A stretch of DNA of 64,000 nucleotides from Pseudomonadota bacterium (GCA_018242505.1 JAFEBU010000013.1:18176-82175), one strand, 5' to 3'; positions 26,443 through 35,736 are shown, counted from the first letter of the stretch. Translations and numbers: made by a program. The notes: a model not told the origin generated them from the sequence alone.

Positions 26443-27492
26443 CTAATTAGCGTCCACTTTACCGAGCCTCTTTACGGCCGCGTCCACCAAGCTCGTGTCA
26501 ACGGCTTCGGAGAGATCGACCTTTGCCTTGGCCATTCCCTGTCCGACGAACCAGTCTTGCTGAGCCGCCAATCCCTTCATGTCGATGGTACCGTTCGGAT
26601 CCATGTAGACCCACTGGATCTTGTCGTACAGCGCCGCGTCTTTGAGGCTGGTGTACTTTTGCAGGATCTTGATGATCTCACCGCGGTTGGGGCCGTGCTT
26701 CATGGCCTGGTAGTAGTCGCGGGTGCCCTGGAGATAGGCGACAGTGAAAGCCTCGGCCTGTGCGTGCGACTTGACCGTCCAGTCCTTGTTGTAAAGCACT
26801 AGGCTTGATTCGAGGTACGGGTGCTTGATGATGTCCGCTGCCCGGTTGAGAGGAAAGGCGATGCCCTTCTGGTCGAGCAATGTGACGTACGGCTCGGCGA
26901 TCACTGCAGCATCGATCGCGCCGGTCTGAAGCGCCTGTCCCATGCTGGGCCACGGCATATTGACGACCGTGACGTCCGACATCTTCAGTCCGGACAATTC
27001 CAACATCCTGCCGAGCATGAACTGCATGACGCTGCCCGGAGCGTTATTGCCGACCTTCCGGCCCTTGAGGTCAGCCATGGATTTGATCTCGCCCTTGAGC
27101 GCGTCGCGCACGATGATCGTCTGGCTCGAGTTGCCTGGCACGTCGCGCACCCGAGTGAGCACGATGCGTATGGGCCAGTCCCGGGCGAAGGCGTTGACAA
27201 AGCCTGCACTCATGCCGCCGCTTCCCACTTGGAGCTGATTCGACGACAGCGGCGCCACCACTTCGGCGCCGGAAATGAACCGACGCAGCACGACCTTGAT
27301 GCCCTGCTTCTCGAAGTAGCCTTTCTCGACACCAATATAAAAGGGTGCATCAGCCAGGACGCCGAGCTCAGCCACCACGACCTCGCTGCCGGCCGCTGCG
27401 GCAGGGTAGGCGAGCCCACCGGTCGATGCTGTGACAGCGCTCGACGCTGCTGCAAACTTTAAGACATTTCGACGTGTATGGACGAGTTTCAT
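26443..27492 (-). CDS. ABC transporter substrate-binding protein (TauA/SsuA type)
   Basis: A 349-residue periplasmic binding protein with a likely Tat signal (TRRNVLKFAAASSAVTAS) instead of a simple Sec leader. The mature N-terminus reads VVVAELGVLADAPFYIGVEKGYFEKQGIKV. It has AAAGGGAGG before the ATG. It is the last gene of the three-gene importer transcribed away from the TetR gene. The substrate is inferred to be a small organic acid, sulfonate or aromatic compound used by the operon at 30081-33743. Confidence 0.88.
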   Translation of the reverse strand: MKLVHTRRNVLKFAAASSAVTASTGGLAYPAAAAGSEVVVAELGVLADAPFYIGVEKGYFEKQGIKVVLRRFISGAEVVAPLSSNQLQVGSGGMSAGFVNAFARDWPIRIVLTRVRDVPGNSSQTIIVRDALKGEIKSMADLKGRKVGNNAPGSVMQFMLGRMLELSGLKMSDVTVVNMPWPSMGQALQTGAIDAAVIAEPYVTLLDQKGIAFPLNRAADIIKHPYLESSLVLYNKDWTVKSHAQAEAFTVAYLQGTRDYYQAMKHGPNRGEIIKILQKYTSLKDAALYDKIQWVYMDPNGTIDMKGLAAQQDWFVGQGMAKAKVDLSEAVDTSLVDAAVKRLGKVDAN

Positions 27493-27516
27493 GGTTTCCT
27501 CCCTTTGCGTTGAAAA

Positions 27517-28284
27517 TTATCGCCACGGCGTGAGACGCCGCTCCAGTTCCTTGAGGATGGCGGCAAAACAGATGCCCAGTACGGTGATGCAGATGATGCC
27601 GACAAACATGCGATCGACGAGGAGAAGCTCCCAAGACGACCAGATCAGGTAGCCAATACCCGATCGCGAGGCCACAAACTCGGTTGCCACGAGCACAACA
27701 AGGGCGAGGCCAAGCCCGATTCGCAGGCCGGAGAAGATGATCGGCAGGATCGCCGGGATGATAAGCCGGGTATAAAGCTTGCGGCGCGGTGAACGGAAAC
27801 TCCGGGCGACATCGAAATAGGCTTTGTCGATCGACAACACGCCTGTCATCGTGTTGATCGTGGTCAGCAGGAACACTGTCATCGCCACGGCGGCAATCTT
27901 CGATCCATCGCCGATGCCGAAGGCAAGCATCAGCAGCGGGAAAATCGCAATCTTGGGAATCGGGTAGATTGCGGCGACCAATGGATCAATGGCCGCGCGG
28001 ATTAAGCGATTTAGGCCCATCGCCATGCCGAGGGCGATGCCCGCCACGGTGCCGATGCTGAAGCCAAGCGCGAGGCGATAAAGGGTCGCGCCGACATGAG
28101 TGAGAAGCTCTCCCGATTTCAGCAGCTCCCACGTGGCTACGAGGATGGTCGACGGCATGGGAATGAAGCGCGCGTCGATCATCCCCAACCGCCCCACCAG
28201 CTCCCACACGACGAGCAACAACACCGGCGAAAGAATCGTCACGATGCGCTCGCGCGCCACAGGTGGGGTCAGCGACCTAGCCAT
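27517..28284 (-). CDS. ABC transporter permease (SsuC/TauC type)
   Basis: A 255-residue inner-membrane permease with about six hydrophobic helices. The EAA-like coupling loop is TINTMTGVLSIDKAYFDVARSF and the helix LALVVLVATEFVASRSGIGYLIW is typical of the group. The start overlaps the ATPase stop by eight bases. Confidence 0.92.
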   Translation of the reverse strand: MARSLTPPVARERIVTILSPVLLLVVWELVGRLGMIDARFIPMPSTILVATWELLKSGELLTHVGATLYRLALGFSIGTVAGIALGMAMGLNRLIRAAIDPLVAAIYPIPKIAIFPLLMLAFGIGDGSKIAAVAMTVFLLTTINTMTGVLSIDKAYFDVARSFRSPRRKLYTRLIIPAILPIIFSGLRIGLGLALVVLVATEFVASRSGIGYLIWSSWELLLVDRMFVGIICITVLGICFAAILKELERRLTPWR

Positions 28285-29128
28285 CGGCTTGTGCCCGTGC
28301 CGTCAGGACTTCCTCTTCGAGGGTGCGCCAGATATCAAGACTCAGATTGCCGAACCGAGAATCCGCCCTCATTTCCGCGGCATTGCGCGGCCGGGGAAAA
28401 TCAACGGAAATGATGCGCTTGATGCGGCCCGGCGCCGCCGTCATCACCACGATGCGGTCGCTCAGCACGATCGCCTCGTCGATAGCGTGCGTAACGAACA
28501 GCACCGTCTTGCGGTCCTTTTCCCAGATACGCAGCAGCTCCTGCTGCATGATCAGCTTGTTCTGCGCATCGAGAGCGGCAAAGGGCTCGTCCATCAGCAG
28601 CACATCGGGATCATTTACATAGGCGCGGGCCAGGCTGACGCGCTGCCGCATGCCACCGGAGAGTTGCCCTGGATAGTGGTTGGCAAACTTTGCAAGGCCG
28701 ACCATCTCGAGAAACGGCCGGGCGCGATCCAGACGTTCCTGCTTCGCCACGCCACGCATCTCCAGCCCGTAGGCCACATTGTCGATGACGCTCAGCCAGG
28801 GGAACAGGCTGTGCTCCTGGAAAACCATCGAGTTGGATGGGCTGTCCGTCCCTTTCCGGCGATGGATGCGTGCCGTTCCAGAGGAGGCAGTCTCGAGATC
28901 CGCCAGGATGCGCAGGGCAGTCGTCTTGCCACAACCGCTCGGACCGAGAAGAGAGACGAATTCACCTTTTGCTACGGCAAGCGAGAAATCCTCGAGCGCG
29001 ATCGTCTCGTGCCCCGGCATGCCGAAGAGCTTCCTCAAGCCGGTGGCTTCGATCGTCGCCTCATCCGTCAACGGTCGACCCTTTCCCGCAACGAAATCGA
29101 GCCCGCCTTTTTGACGATCATCCCTCAT
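28277..29128 (-). CDS. ABC transporter ATP-binding protein (TauB/SsuB type)
   Basis: The ATPase of the importer, about 283 residues. Walker A is GPSGCGKTT, the signature is LSGGMRQRVSLARAYVNDP, Walker B is LLMDEPFAALDAQNK and the switch segment is VTHAIDEAIVLSDRIVVM. ATG 29128 was taken; a TTG two codons upstream is possible. It is the first gene of its operon and is divergent from the TetR gene across a gap containing the 17-bp motif at 29184-29200. Confidence 0.9.
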   Translation of the reverse strand: MRDDRQKGGLDFVAGKGRPLTDEATIEATGLRKLFGMPGHETIALEDFSLAVAKGEFVSLLGPSGCGKTTALRILADLETASSGTARIHRRKGTDSPSNSMVFQEHSLFPWLSVIDNVAYGLEMRGVAKQERLDRARPFLEMVGLAKFANHYPGQLSGGMRQRVSLARAYVNDPDVLLMDEPFAALDAQNKLIMQQELLRIWEKDRKTVLFVTHAIDEAIVLSDRIVVMTAAPGRIKRIISVDFPRPRNAAEMRADSRFGNLSLDIWRTLEEEVLTARAQADG

Positions 29129-29183
29129 CTCCAATCGCCGCGACCATCACAGCTAACACAGTGTCGAATTCCTGAAAAGAAAT

Positions 29184-29200
29184 ATCGATCAATCGATCAA
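29184..29200. promoter_or_regulatory. 17-bp candidate TetR operator, copy 1
   Basis: ATCGATCAATCGATCAA lies between the importer operon and the divergent TetR gene. Its reverse complement is identical over all 17 bases to the motif at 30048-30064 upstream of the MDR gene. It is composed of overlapping GATC/ATCGAT palindromic units. The repetition at exactly the two target promoters makes it a strong operator candidate. Confidence 0.7.
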
Positions 29201-29302
29201 ATACTGGCTCATAGGCGCTTCAATGGTCCCGTGCGAAGGTTGACAGCCCGACACCGGCAGGCGAGGCATGCGCGCGTAAACATCAACCGAGGTAGGACGC
29301 AA

Positions 29303-29998
29303 ATGGCAGGCCAAAGTGAGAAAGCGCCTTCACGAGACGAAAGGAGGTCTGTCGGCCGGCCCCCTAAGACAAGCAAGCGCGAGGTCAGGAACCGCATTTT
29401 GGATGTCGCGGAACGCGCCTTCGCCGAGCATGGCGTGGACGGCATTTCTCTTCGGCAGATCATGGCAGAAGCGGACGTCAGTATGTCCCTCGTTAGCTAC
29501 CACTTCGGGACGAAGGAGCGGATGTTGACGGCGGTGTTCGAGCGGAAAGCCGCGCCGCTCTTCAAGGAGCGCTACGCACTTCTCGAAGCCGCGATTTCTG
29601 TCAAACCGCGGCCTGACCTCGAAGGGATGCTCAAGGCGTTCTTCCTGCCATGTTATGCGAGAAGCAAGACCGACACCTTTGGTCGCCTGTCAGGCCGTGT
29701 CGCCGGCGATCCGAGCCTGATCTCGAAAAGCATAACAGCCATTTTCTTCGACCCCTTCATGCATCGGTTCATCGAGGGCCTCCGCCTCGCCCTGCCAGGA
29801 CTATCCGAGGACGAACTCTACTTCCGGTTCCACTGCCTGCTCTGCATACTTAACCAGACACTGGTCCAGCCGAACCGGATCTCCGACCTGTCGCACGGTC
29901 GGCGGACCCTAAAGGACGGCTCCGCAGCGTTCGCGCGCATCATCCCCTTTCTCATGGCTGGGCTGAAGGCAAAGACGAGGCCGATTAAGAACCTCTAA
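29303..29998 (+). CDS. TetR family transcriptional regulator
   Basis: A 231-residue repressor. The N-terminal helix-turn-helix is RILDVAERAFAEHGVDGISLRQIMAEADVSMSLVSYHFGTKERML, and the C-terminal ligand domain is of normal size. It starts at ATG 29303; an earlier open stretch in the same frame runs antisense through the importer genes and is not coding. It sits between an importer operon and a degradation operon, both with the same 17-bp motif upstream, so it probably represses both and itself until the pathway substrate or its CoA ester binds. Confidence 0.92.
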   Translation: MAGQSEKAPSRDERRSVGRPPKTSKREVRNRILDVAERAFAEHGVDGISLRQIMAEADVSMSLVSYHFGTKERMLTAVFERKAAPLFKERYALLEAAISVKPRPDLEGMLKAFFLPCYARSKTDTFGRLSGRVAGDPSLISKSITAIFFDPFMHRFIEGLRLALPGLSEDELYFRFHCLLCILNQTLVQPNRISDLSHGRRTLKDGSAAFARIIPFLMAGLKAKTRPIKNL

Positions 29999-30047
29999 AT
30001 ATGGAGCGAGGAAAAGAATTGATTCGGCACCAGCTGTCGCTTAATAA

Positions 30048-30064
30048 TTGATCGATTGATCGAT
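30048..30064. promoter_or_regulatory. 17-bp candidate TetR operator, copy 2
   Basis: TTGATCGATTGATCGAT lies 17 bases upstream of the MDR start codon and is the exact reverse complement of the motif at 29184-29200. Extended, it reads as a longer imperfect palindrome with ATT/AAT arms. Its position next to the start fits repression by blocking the promoter. Confidence 0.7.
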
Positions 30065-30080
30065 TAATTTTGGGAAGATC

Positions 30081-31070
30081 ATGCAAGGTCTGGTTTGCCG
30101 TGAGTATGGTCTGCCGCCGCGGCTGGCGTTCGAGGACCTTCCCGAGCCCACGCCCTCGGCGGACGAGGTGGTCGTCGAGGTCGACGCCTGCAGTATCAGC
30201 TTTCCTGATGTGCTGATCGTTCAGAACAGGTACCAGACGAAATTCCCCACGCCGTTCGTGCCAGGCGGCGAGCTGAGCGGCACTGTGCGAGCGGTTGGCA
30301 GCAACGTGGTTGCGTTCAAGCGGGGAGATCGGGTTGCGGGTTTCGGCCTGACTGGCGCGTTTGCCGAACAGGCGACGCTGCCCGCATCGCGTCTCGGCTT
30401 GCTGCCCCGCTCCATCTCCGCCGTCACCGCCGCTTCGTTTCCGCGCAACTACACCACGGTCTTTCACGCGCTCAAAGACCGTGGCCGCTTGCAGACCGGC
30501 GAAACGCTGCTGGTGCTGGGCGCCGCCGGCGGCATCGGCCTGGCAGCGATCGATCTCGGTCGGACGCTTGGTGCGCGCGTGATTGCCTGCGCTTCGACGG
30601 CGGAGCGACTCGAGCTTTGCCGGCAACAGGGAGCGACCGACCTGATCAACTATGTCGAGGGCGATCTTCGCGCGGAGCTGACCGCACTGACCGACGGCCG
30701 CGGCGTGGACGTCATTGTTGACACGGTGGGAGGCCCACTCGCGGAGCGCGCGATGCGGAACATGGCCTGGAACGGCCGATATCTCGTAATCGGCTTCGCC
30801 AGCGGCGAGGTTCCCAAGATCGCACTCAACATACCGCTGCTTAAGGGCTGCTCCATCGCCGGCGTCTTGATCGGCGAATTCGCGCGCCATGAGCCTGACG
30901 AATTTCGCCACAACATGGATCAGCTTTTCGCATGGTTGGGCGATGGCAAGCTCAATCCGTACGTTGCGCGCGTGATGCCGCTGGCGCGCGCCACAGAGGC
31001 GCTGGTGGCGATGTCCGCGCGCCAGACCGTCGGTAAGACGGTGCTCGTGGCACGGGACGATGTGCAATGA
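30081..31070 (+). CDS. NADPH:quinone oxidoreductase-like MDR family protein
   Basis: A 329-residue zinc-free medium-chain dehydrogenase/reductase. The N-terminal GroES-like part has FPTPFVPGGELSGTVRAVG and the Rossmann part has VLGAAGGIGLAAIDLGRTLGARV. Catalytic zinc ligands are absent, as in quinone oxidoreductases and enoyl-CoA/acrylyl-CoA reductases. It heads the operon with CoA transferase subunits and a flavin monooxygenase; its stop overlaps the next start at ATGA. A role as an enoyl-CoA or quinone reductase within one pathway is inferred. Confidence 0.88.
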   Translation: MQGLVCREYGLPPRLAFEDLPEPTPSADEVVVEVDACSISFPDVLIVQNRYQTKFPTPFVPGGELSGTVRAVGSNVVAFKRGDRVAGFGLTGAFAEQATLPASRLGLLPRSISAVTAASFPRNYTTVFHALKDRGRLQTGETLLVLGAAGGIGLAAIDLGRTLGARVIACASTAERLELCRQQGATDLINYVEGDLRAELTALTDGRGVDVIVDTVGGPLAERAMRNMAWNGRYLVIGFASGEVPKIALNIPLLKGCSIAGVLIGEFARHEPDEFRHNMDQLFAWLGDGKLNPYVARVMPLARATEALVAMSARQTVGKTVLVARDDVQ

Positions 31071-31735
31071 TCGACAAGCGGCACGCCACGACCCGGGAAG
31101 CCCTTGAGGGCGTGAAAGACGGCTCGACCGTCCTCGTGAGTGGTTTCGGTGATGCCGGCATGCCGTTCGATCTTATCTTCGCCCTGATTGATCAAGGTGC
31201 GCGCGACCTTACACTGGTGGCCAACAATGCTGGAGTGGCTGACGATGCCATAGCCCAACTGATGGACAAGGGCCGTGTACGCAAGGTTGTGTGCTCGTTC
31301 CCCAATGTCGGCCGGGGCGCGCCGGTGTTCGATCGCCTTTATGCAAGCGGTGAGATCGAGCTCGAACTGGTCCCGCAGGGCACGCTGAGCGAACGCATCC
31401 GCGCCGGGGCGGCCGGATTGGGCGGCTTCTATACGCGCACCGCTGCCGGCACCGAGCTCGCAGAGGGCAAGGAAAGTCGTGAAATGGACGGCAAACTGTA
31501 CATTCTCGAGAAGCCCATCGTGGGCGATGTGGCATTGCTCGCCGCTCACAAGGCCGATCGCTGGGGCAACCTGGTTTATAGATATGCAGAGCGCAATTTC
31601 GGCCCGGACATGGCCGCTTCCGGTCGGCTCACCATCGCGCAGGTAACGGAGATCGTGCCGCTGGGCGCGCTTGCGCCCGACGTCATCACGACGCCTGGCA
31701 TCTATGTCGATCGGGTCGTCGAGGTGAGGCCATGA
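31067..31735 (+). CDS. 3-oxoacid CoA-transferase subunit A
   Basis: A 222-residue alpha subunit of a class I CoA transferase (AtoD/ScoA/PcaI group). Motifs are VLVSGFGDAGMPFDLI near the N-terminus, then LTLVANNAGVADDAI, and GGFYTRTAAGTELAEGKE with the family glycine-rich loop. It overlaps both neighbours by four bases. It transfers CoA from succinyl-CoA or acetyl-CoA to a carboxylic acid intermediate. Confidence 0.93.
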   Translation: MIDKRHATTREALEGVKDGSTVLVSGFGDAGMPFDLIFALIDQGARDLTLVANNAGVADDAIAQLMDKGRVRKVVCSFPNVGRGAPVFDRLYASGEIELELVPQGTLSERIRAGAAGLGGFYTRTAAGTELAEGKESREMDGKLYILEKPIVGDVALLAAHKADRWGNLVYRYAERNFGPDMAASGRLTIAQVTEIVPLGALAPDVITTPGIYVDRVVEVRP

Positions 31736-32361
31736 GCAAGCGCAGCGAGATCGCGCGGCGGGCAGCACGCGATCTGCCGGACGGCGCCTACGTCAATCTC
31801 GGAGCGGGCCTTCCGACATTGGTCGCCGACCATCTAACGGACGACAAGGAAATCCAGTTCCACAGCGAGAACGGCCTGCTCGGCATTGCCCCTGCTGTCG
31901 ACGACGCGAATCACTACGGGTTGATGAACGCCAACATCCAGAGGGTCAGCCTGCTGCAGGGCGGATCTGTGTTCAAGCACTCCGACGCCTTCGTGATGAT
32001 CCGCGGCGGACACATCGACTACGCCCTGCTGGGCGCCTATCAAGTCTCAGAGGCCGGCGATCTGGCCAACTGGTCGACCGGCGACACCTCACGCGCTCCA
32101 TCGGTGGGAGGCGCGATGGATCTCGCTGTCGGTGCCAGAGAGGTGTGGGTCTTGATGGAGCATTGCACCAGGACCGGCGCTCCGCGCATCGTCGAGAGCT
32201 GCACCTTGCCACTCACCGCTGCGCGCTGCGTGTCGCGCATCTACACCGACAAGGCTGTGATCGAAGTGCGCGCCAATGGCTTGGTTGTCACCGAGCTGAT
32301 CGGCACCGACTTCGCCGCGCTGCAGGCGCTCACGGCTGCGCCGTTGCGCGAGGGATTCTGA
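31732..32361 (+). CDS. 3-oxoacid CoA-transferase subunit B
   Basis: The 209-residue beta subunit that carries the catalytic glutamate, here in the conserved HSENGLLGI segment. VNLGAGLPTLVADHL and GGHIDYALLGAYQVSEAGDLANW are also typical of AtoA/ScoB/PcaJ proteins. It is coupled to subunit A at ATGA. The specific acid is not resolved by sequence. Confidence 0.93.
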   Translation: MSKRSEIARRAARDLPDGAYVNLGAGLPTLVADHLTDDKEIQFHSENGLLGIAPAVDDANHYGLMNANIQRVSLLQGGSVFKHSDAFVMIRGGHIDYALLGAYQVSEAGDLANWSTGDTSRAPSVGGAMDLAVGAREVWVLMEHCTRTGAPRIVESCTLPLTAARCVSRIYTDKAVIEVRANGLVVTELIGTDFAALQALTAAPLREGF

Positions 32362-32375
32362 AAGGGCAATCAAAT

Positions 32376-33743
32376 ATGGCAAAGCAAATACGGCTGAATG
32401 CCTTCAGCGCCGCCACCCCTGGTTCCCAGGCATCGTCGCTTTGGAACTATCCCGGCAATCGCGCCGCCGAATACAATACGACGCGCTATTGGACGGACTT
32501 GGCGAAGATTCTCGAGCGCGGTCTGTTCGACGCCTTGTTCCTGGCCGATTCGACCGGCGCCAACAACGTTTACGCAGGAAGCGAGGCCGCTGCCCTGCGG
32601 CGCGCCGTCGCCATACCGCGGCTGGATCCTGCCATGGTCATTCCGGCCATGGCCGACGCCACCACGCACCTCGGCTTCGGGATAACTGGAACACTAACTT
32701 ATGAGATGCCACACCTCTTTGCGCGCAAGATGACGACCCTCGACCATCTGACCAATGGGCGGGTTGGATGGAATATTGTGACTGGTTACCTGAAGAGCCA
32801 AGGCACTGCGATGGGTCAGAACGCCATTGACCATGATCGTCGCTACGATATGGCAGAAGAGTTCATGGAGATTGTCTACAGACTATGGGAAGGCAGCTGG
32901 GAAGAAGGAGCCGCCTGTCGCAACAGGGAAAATGGCTGGTTCGCCGATCCCAGCAGGGTACACAAGGTTCGTTTCGAGGGCGAATTCTTCAAGACGGAAA
33001 CGATCCATCTGTCCGAGCCGTCTATCCAGCGGACACCATTTCTGTACCAGGCTGGCGCTTCCGGCCGCGGTCGCGCCTTCGCAGGCAAGCATGCGGAAGG
33101 AATCTTTGTCGGCGGCCCCTCACAGAAAGTGCTGGCTGACCAGGTGGCCAAGCTGCGCGCAGAATGCGTCGCGCAGGGTCGCGGCCGCGACGATATCCAA
33201 ATTTATGCGCTGGCTACGACCATCGTGAGCGATACTGAAGTTGATGCCAAGAACAAGTACGAAAACTATCGACGCAACGTTCATCACGAGGGCGGCCTTG
33301 CCCATCTGTCCGGATTGATGGGAATCGACCTTTCGAAGTACAGCCTTGATGAGCCGTTGAAACACATCGAGACGGATGCCATGCGGTCTGTCGTCGAGTC
33401 CTACACCTCCGCCGATCCGAATCGCGTATGGACGATTCGCGAACTCGCCGAGCATCAAAGCCTGGGAGGTCGAGGGCCCGTATTCGTCGGCACGGCCCCT
33501 CAGGTCTCCGACCAAATGCAGGAGTGGGCGGAAGCCTGCGATATCGACGGCTTCAACCTTGCCTACATCATTGCGCACGAAACCTATGAGGACGTCGCTG
33601 ACAAGGTCGTGCCGGAGCTGCAACGTCGCGGCGCCTATCCCGCGCGATATGAGCCGGGTTCGCTGCGCGAGAAGCTGTCACCGACACACAAGCCGCATCT
33701 GATGGCGCCGCATCCGGGGGCGCAGTACCGGACGGCGCCCTAA
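32376..33743 (+). CDS. NtaA/SnaA/DszA-type flavin-dependent monooxygenase
   Basis: A 455-residue bacterial luciferase-like (LLM class) monooxygenase that uses reduced FMN supplied by a separate reductase. The start ATG 32376 follows AAAGGG. Motifs include the N-terminal WTDLAKILERGLFDALFLAD, FARKMTTLDHLTNGRVGWNIVT and the C-terminal CDIDGFNLAYI. Relatives oxidise nitrilotriacetate, dibenzothiophene sulfone or sulfonates. No flavin reductase is nearby. The link to a TauABC-type importer and CoA transferase suggests a C-S, C-N or ring oxygenation step of the same pathway. Confidence 0.9.
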   Translation: MAKQIRLNAFSAATPGSQASSLWNYPGNRAAEYNTTRYWTDLAKILERGLFDALFLADSTGANNVYAGSEAAALRRAVAIPRLDPAMVIPAMADATTHLGFGITGTLTYEMPHLFARKMTTLDHLTNGRVGWNIVTGYLKSQGTAMGQNAIDHDRRYDMAEEFMEIVYRLWEGSWEEGAACRNRENGWFADPSRVHKVRFEGEFFKTETIHLSEPSIQRTPFLYQAGASGRGRAFAGKHAEGIFVGGPSQKVLADQVAKLRAECVAQGRGRDDIQIYALATTIVSDTEVDAKNKYENYRRNVHHEGGLAHLSGLMGIDLSKYSLDEPLKHIETDAMRSVVESYTSADPNRVWTIRELAEHQSLGGRGPVFVGTAPQVSDQMQEWAEACDIDGFNLAYIIAHETYEDVADKVVPELQRRGAYPARYEPGSLREKLSPTHKPHLMAPHPGAQYRTAP

Positions 33744-33789
33744 GCGACGTCTACGCCACGGCTCCCGCCTACGCCGTTCCCGATACGAG

Positions 33790-33942
33790 ATGATCCGGCT
33801 CTGGACGGGCATGAACGTTCTGGAAGAGTGCAACATCCAGTCTAAGCTTCTCACGCAGATCTACGAAGACGATATGCGTGGCCTATACGAACAGTTGATG
33901 CATCGCATGTGTCGGCCGCTGTGCCTTAGGCCGGCATACTAA
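33790..33942 (+). other. Short open frame (50 aa), doubtful
   Basis: The region between the monooxygenase and the kinase fragment holds a 50-codon ATG frame (MIRLWTGMNVLEECN, with QIYEDDMRGLYEQL later). It looks protein-like but has no ribosome site, no family and decayed neighbours. It may be the leftover of a larger gene. Confidence 0.2.
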
Positions 33943-34026
33943 TATGCGACTGCACCAGCTTTCCCATTAGAACATCTCCCGCGGGTGACCGGGCTGAAGA
34001 ACCGGATGCGCTCGCCGTAGACACCA

Positions 34027-34560
34027 TTGAGCGAGCGACGATCAACGATCGCTTGCCGGATGGCCTACCGACGGAGCCGTGGTGAAGATCGATTCCCCAT
34101 CCATGATGTGCAGGCTGATCAGATCAGCAGTTCCGGTCGCATCGCCGCAACGATCGCACACGAGGTTCGCAATCCACTCGGAGGGATGTCGACGGCGCTC
34201 GACACCATCCGCAAATTCGGAAGCGATCCGAATACCCGAATGGTAAGCCTCGATTTGATTGAGCGGGGTCTTTTGAGCATAGGTGATGTAGTCGATTCTG
34301 TGCTCGCGTTTCACCGCATGCTGCAAAATAGCCGCCTAACCGCATCCGACCTGGGAGATCTTCAAACTTTGGTTGGGCCGGAGATGGTACGGTGCCAGCT
34401 TCGTTTGGCATGGAACTGCGATATTCCCAGTGTGGTCAATGTAGCGGCAACTGAGCCCAGGCAGATTGCGCTAAACCTTCTCCTCAATGCCTGTCAGGCA
34501 TCGCCACCTGGGAGTGAGGTTGGATTTGGTGCATGGCTTGACGATGCTGTTCGGTGCTAC
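34027..34560 (+). pseudogene. Sensor histidine kinase fragment
   Basis: Codons from about 34110 encode the dimerisation/phosphoacceptor region RIAATIAHEVRNPLGGMSTALDTI with the H-box histidine, then the start of the ATPase domain with an N-box (IALNLLLNACQASPPGSEV). The G1/G2 ATP-lid boxes are missing because the homology stops near 34530, where the sequence changes to a metal ATPase tail. No sensor domain is seen upstream. It cannot be functional. Confidence 0.75.
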
Positions 34561-34660
34561 CCCACTCTGGATGGCGATCCTTGCCGATACGGGCGCGACT
34601 GTGCTCGTCACCAGCAACGCACTGCGTCTGTTGCAAGCTTCTGGTCGTGCCGCCGAGCGA
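34530..34660 (+). pseudogene. C-terminal tail of a heavy-metal P1B-type ATPase
   Basis: In the frame after the kinase fragment the translation GATPLWMAILADTGATVLVTSNALRLL matches the last membrane helix of CadA/ZntA/CopA-like metal-exporting ATPases, where ADTGATVLV..NALRLL is highly conserved. The ATPase body is missing upstream. The junction to the kinase remnant shows that two unrelated genes were joined by deletion. Confidence 0.65.
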
Positions 34661-34664
34661 CAGA

Positions 34665-35700
34665 TCACACCGCCATGGCGGCATGCCGGTAGGTCTCATT
34701 TCGGCTCATGATGGCCCAAGCCATGCGCGCCGTTTTGTTCGCCAAAGCAATGGCCACGACGAGGCGGGGTCTGCGGCCGAGCAGCGAGACCAACCAAGGA
34801 TCGTCCTGCCTGCTTTCGCGCGAAGGAGCACAGCATGCGCCCCGCTGACCAGCAGGCGTCGAAGGTAGCCATCGCCTCGCTTGCTGATCCGACCGAGACG
34901 GTCCTTGCCACCCGTGGAGTTCTGTCTCGGCACAAGGCCGAGCCACGCGGCAAACTCCCGCCCTCTTCGGAACACTCCCGATCCGGTACCGTGCCGGTGA
35001 TGGCGATAGCGATAATCGGCCCGATCATCCCTGGGGTGGTGGCCAGGCGCTGGCTCATAGAGCTGCCCTTGTGCCACGCCAGGATCTGTGCCTCGAGCGC
35101 AGTGATCCGCGTCTGAAGCTCAGCGATTTGGCTGGCTATCACCCGCAGCACCTGCCGTGCCAGGGCGGGCACGCGCTCGTCTGCGTTGTCCTTAACGATC
35201 GCCATCCGCTCGACTGCTTTGTGCAGGCCTTGCGCCGCGACGAGACCGAACTCAGCCAGTTGTCCACGCAGAGCGTTGACGAGATTGTCCGTTGGCGAAT
35301 CAGAAAATCTCGGGCGCGGTGCATCATCATCGCCGCCTGCTGCTCGGTCGTCTTTACCGCCACAAAGCGCATAGATGGGCGTCCTACCGCCTCGCAGATC
35401 GCCTCGGCGTCGACTGCATCGTTCTTGTTGCGCTTGACGTACGCCTTGACGTACTGCGGCGGCATGAAGCGCACTTCATGGCCGAGAGCCGTCAGCTCGC
35501 GTGCCCAGTAGTGCGCCGTCGCACACGCTTCCATGCCAACCATAGACGACGGCAAGCTGGTAGAGAGCGCGATGACTGCGCCGCAGCCGCTTGCACAACA
35601 CGACTGCTCCGGTCTCGTCGATACCATGGACCTGGAAGACGCGCTTGGCCAAATTCAATCCGATCGCGAAGATACGCGATTTTCAGCGCCTTTGGGATCT
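34665..35700 (-). pseudogene. IS110-family transposase, multiply frameshifted
   Basis: A DEDD-type IS110/IS1111 transposase spread over five frames. NLAKRVFQVHGIDETG leads to MEACATAHYWARELTALGH, then KRNKNDAVDAEAICEAV, then the coiled middle RVIASQIAELQTRITALEAQI with the TTPGMIGPI segment, then FAAWLGLVPRQNSTGGK and RISKRGDGYLRRLLVSGA. At least four frameshifts are needed. The first catalytic Asp (normally DLAK or DVSK) is Asn. IS110 elements have no clear inverted repeats, so the ends are not marked. Confidence 0.85.
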
Positions 35701-35736
35701 AGCCATCGTCCCATTCCTTCGTTAGGGCTGTCAATT

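Noticed and set aside
28100..29302. Long upstream extension of the TetR reading frame
   Set aside because: It runs antisense through the importer genes and has no homology; the TetR helix-turn-helix begins soon after ATG 29303.
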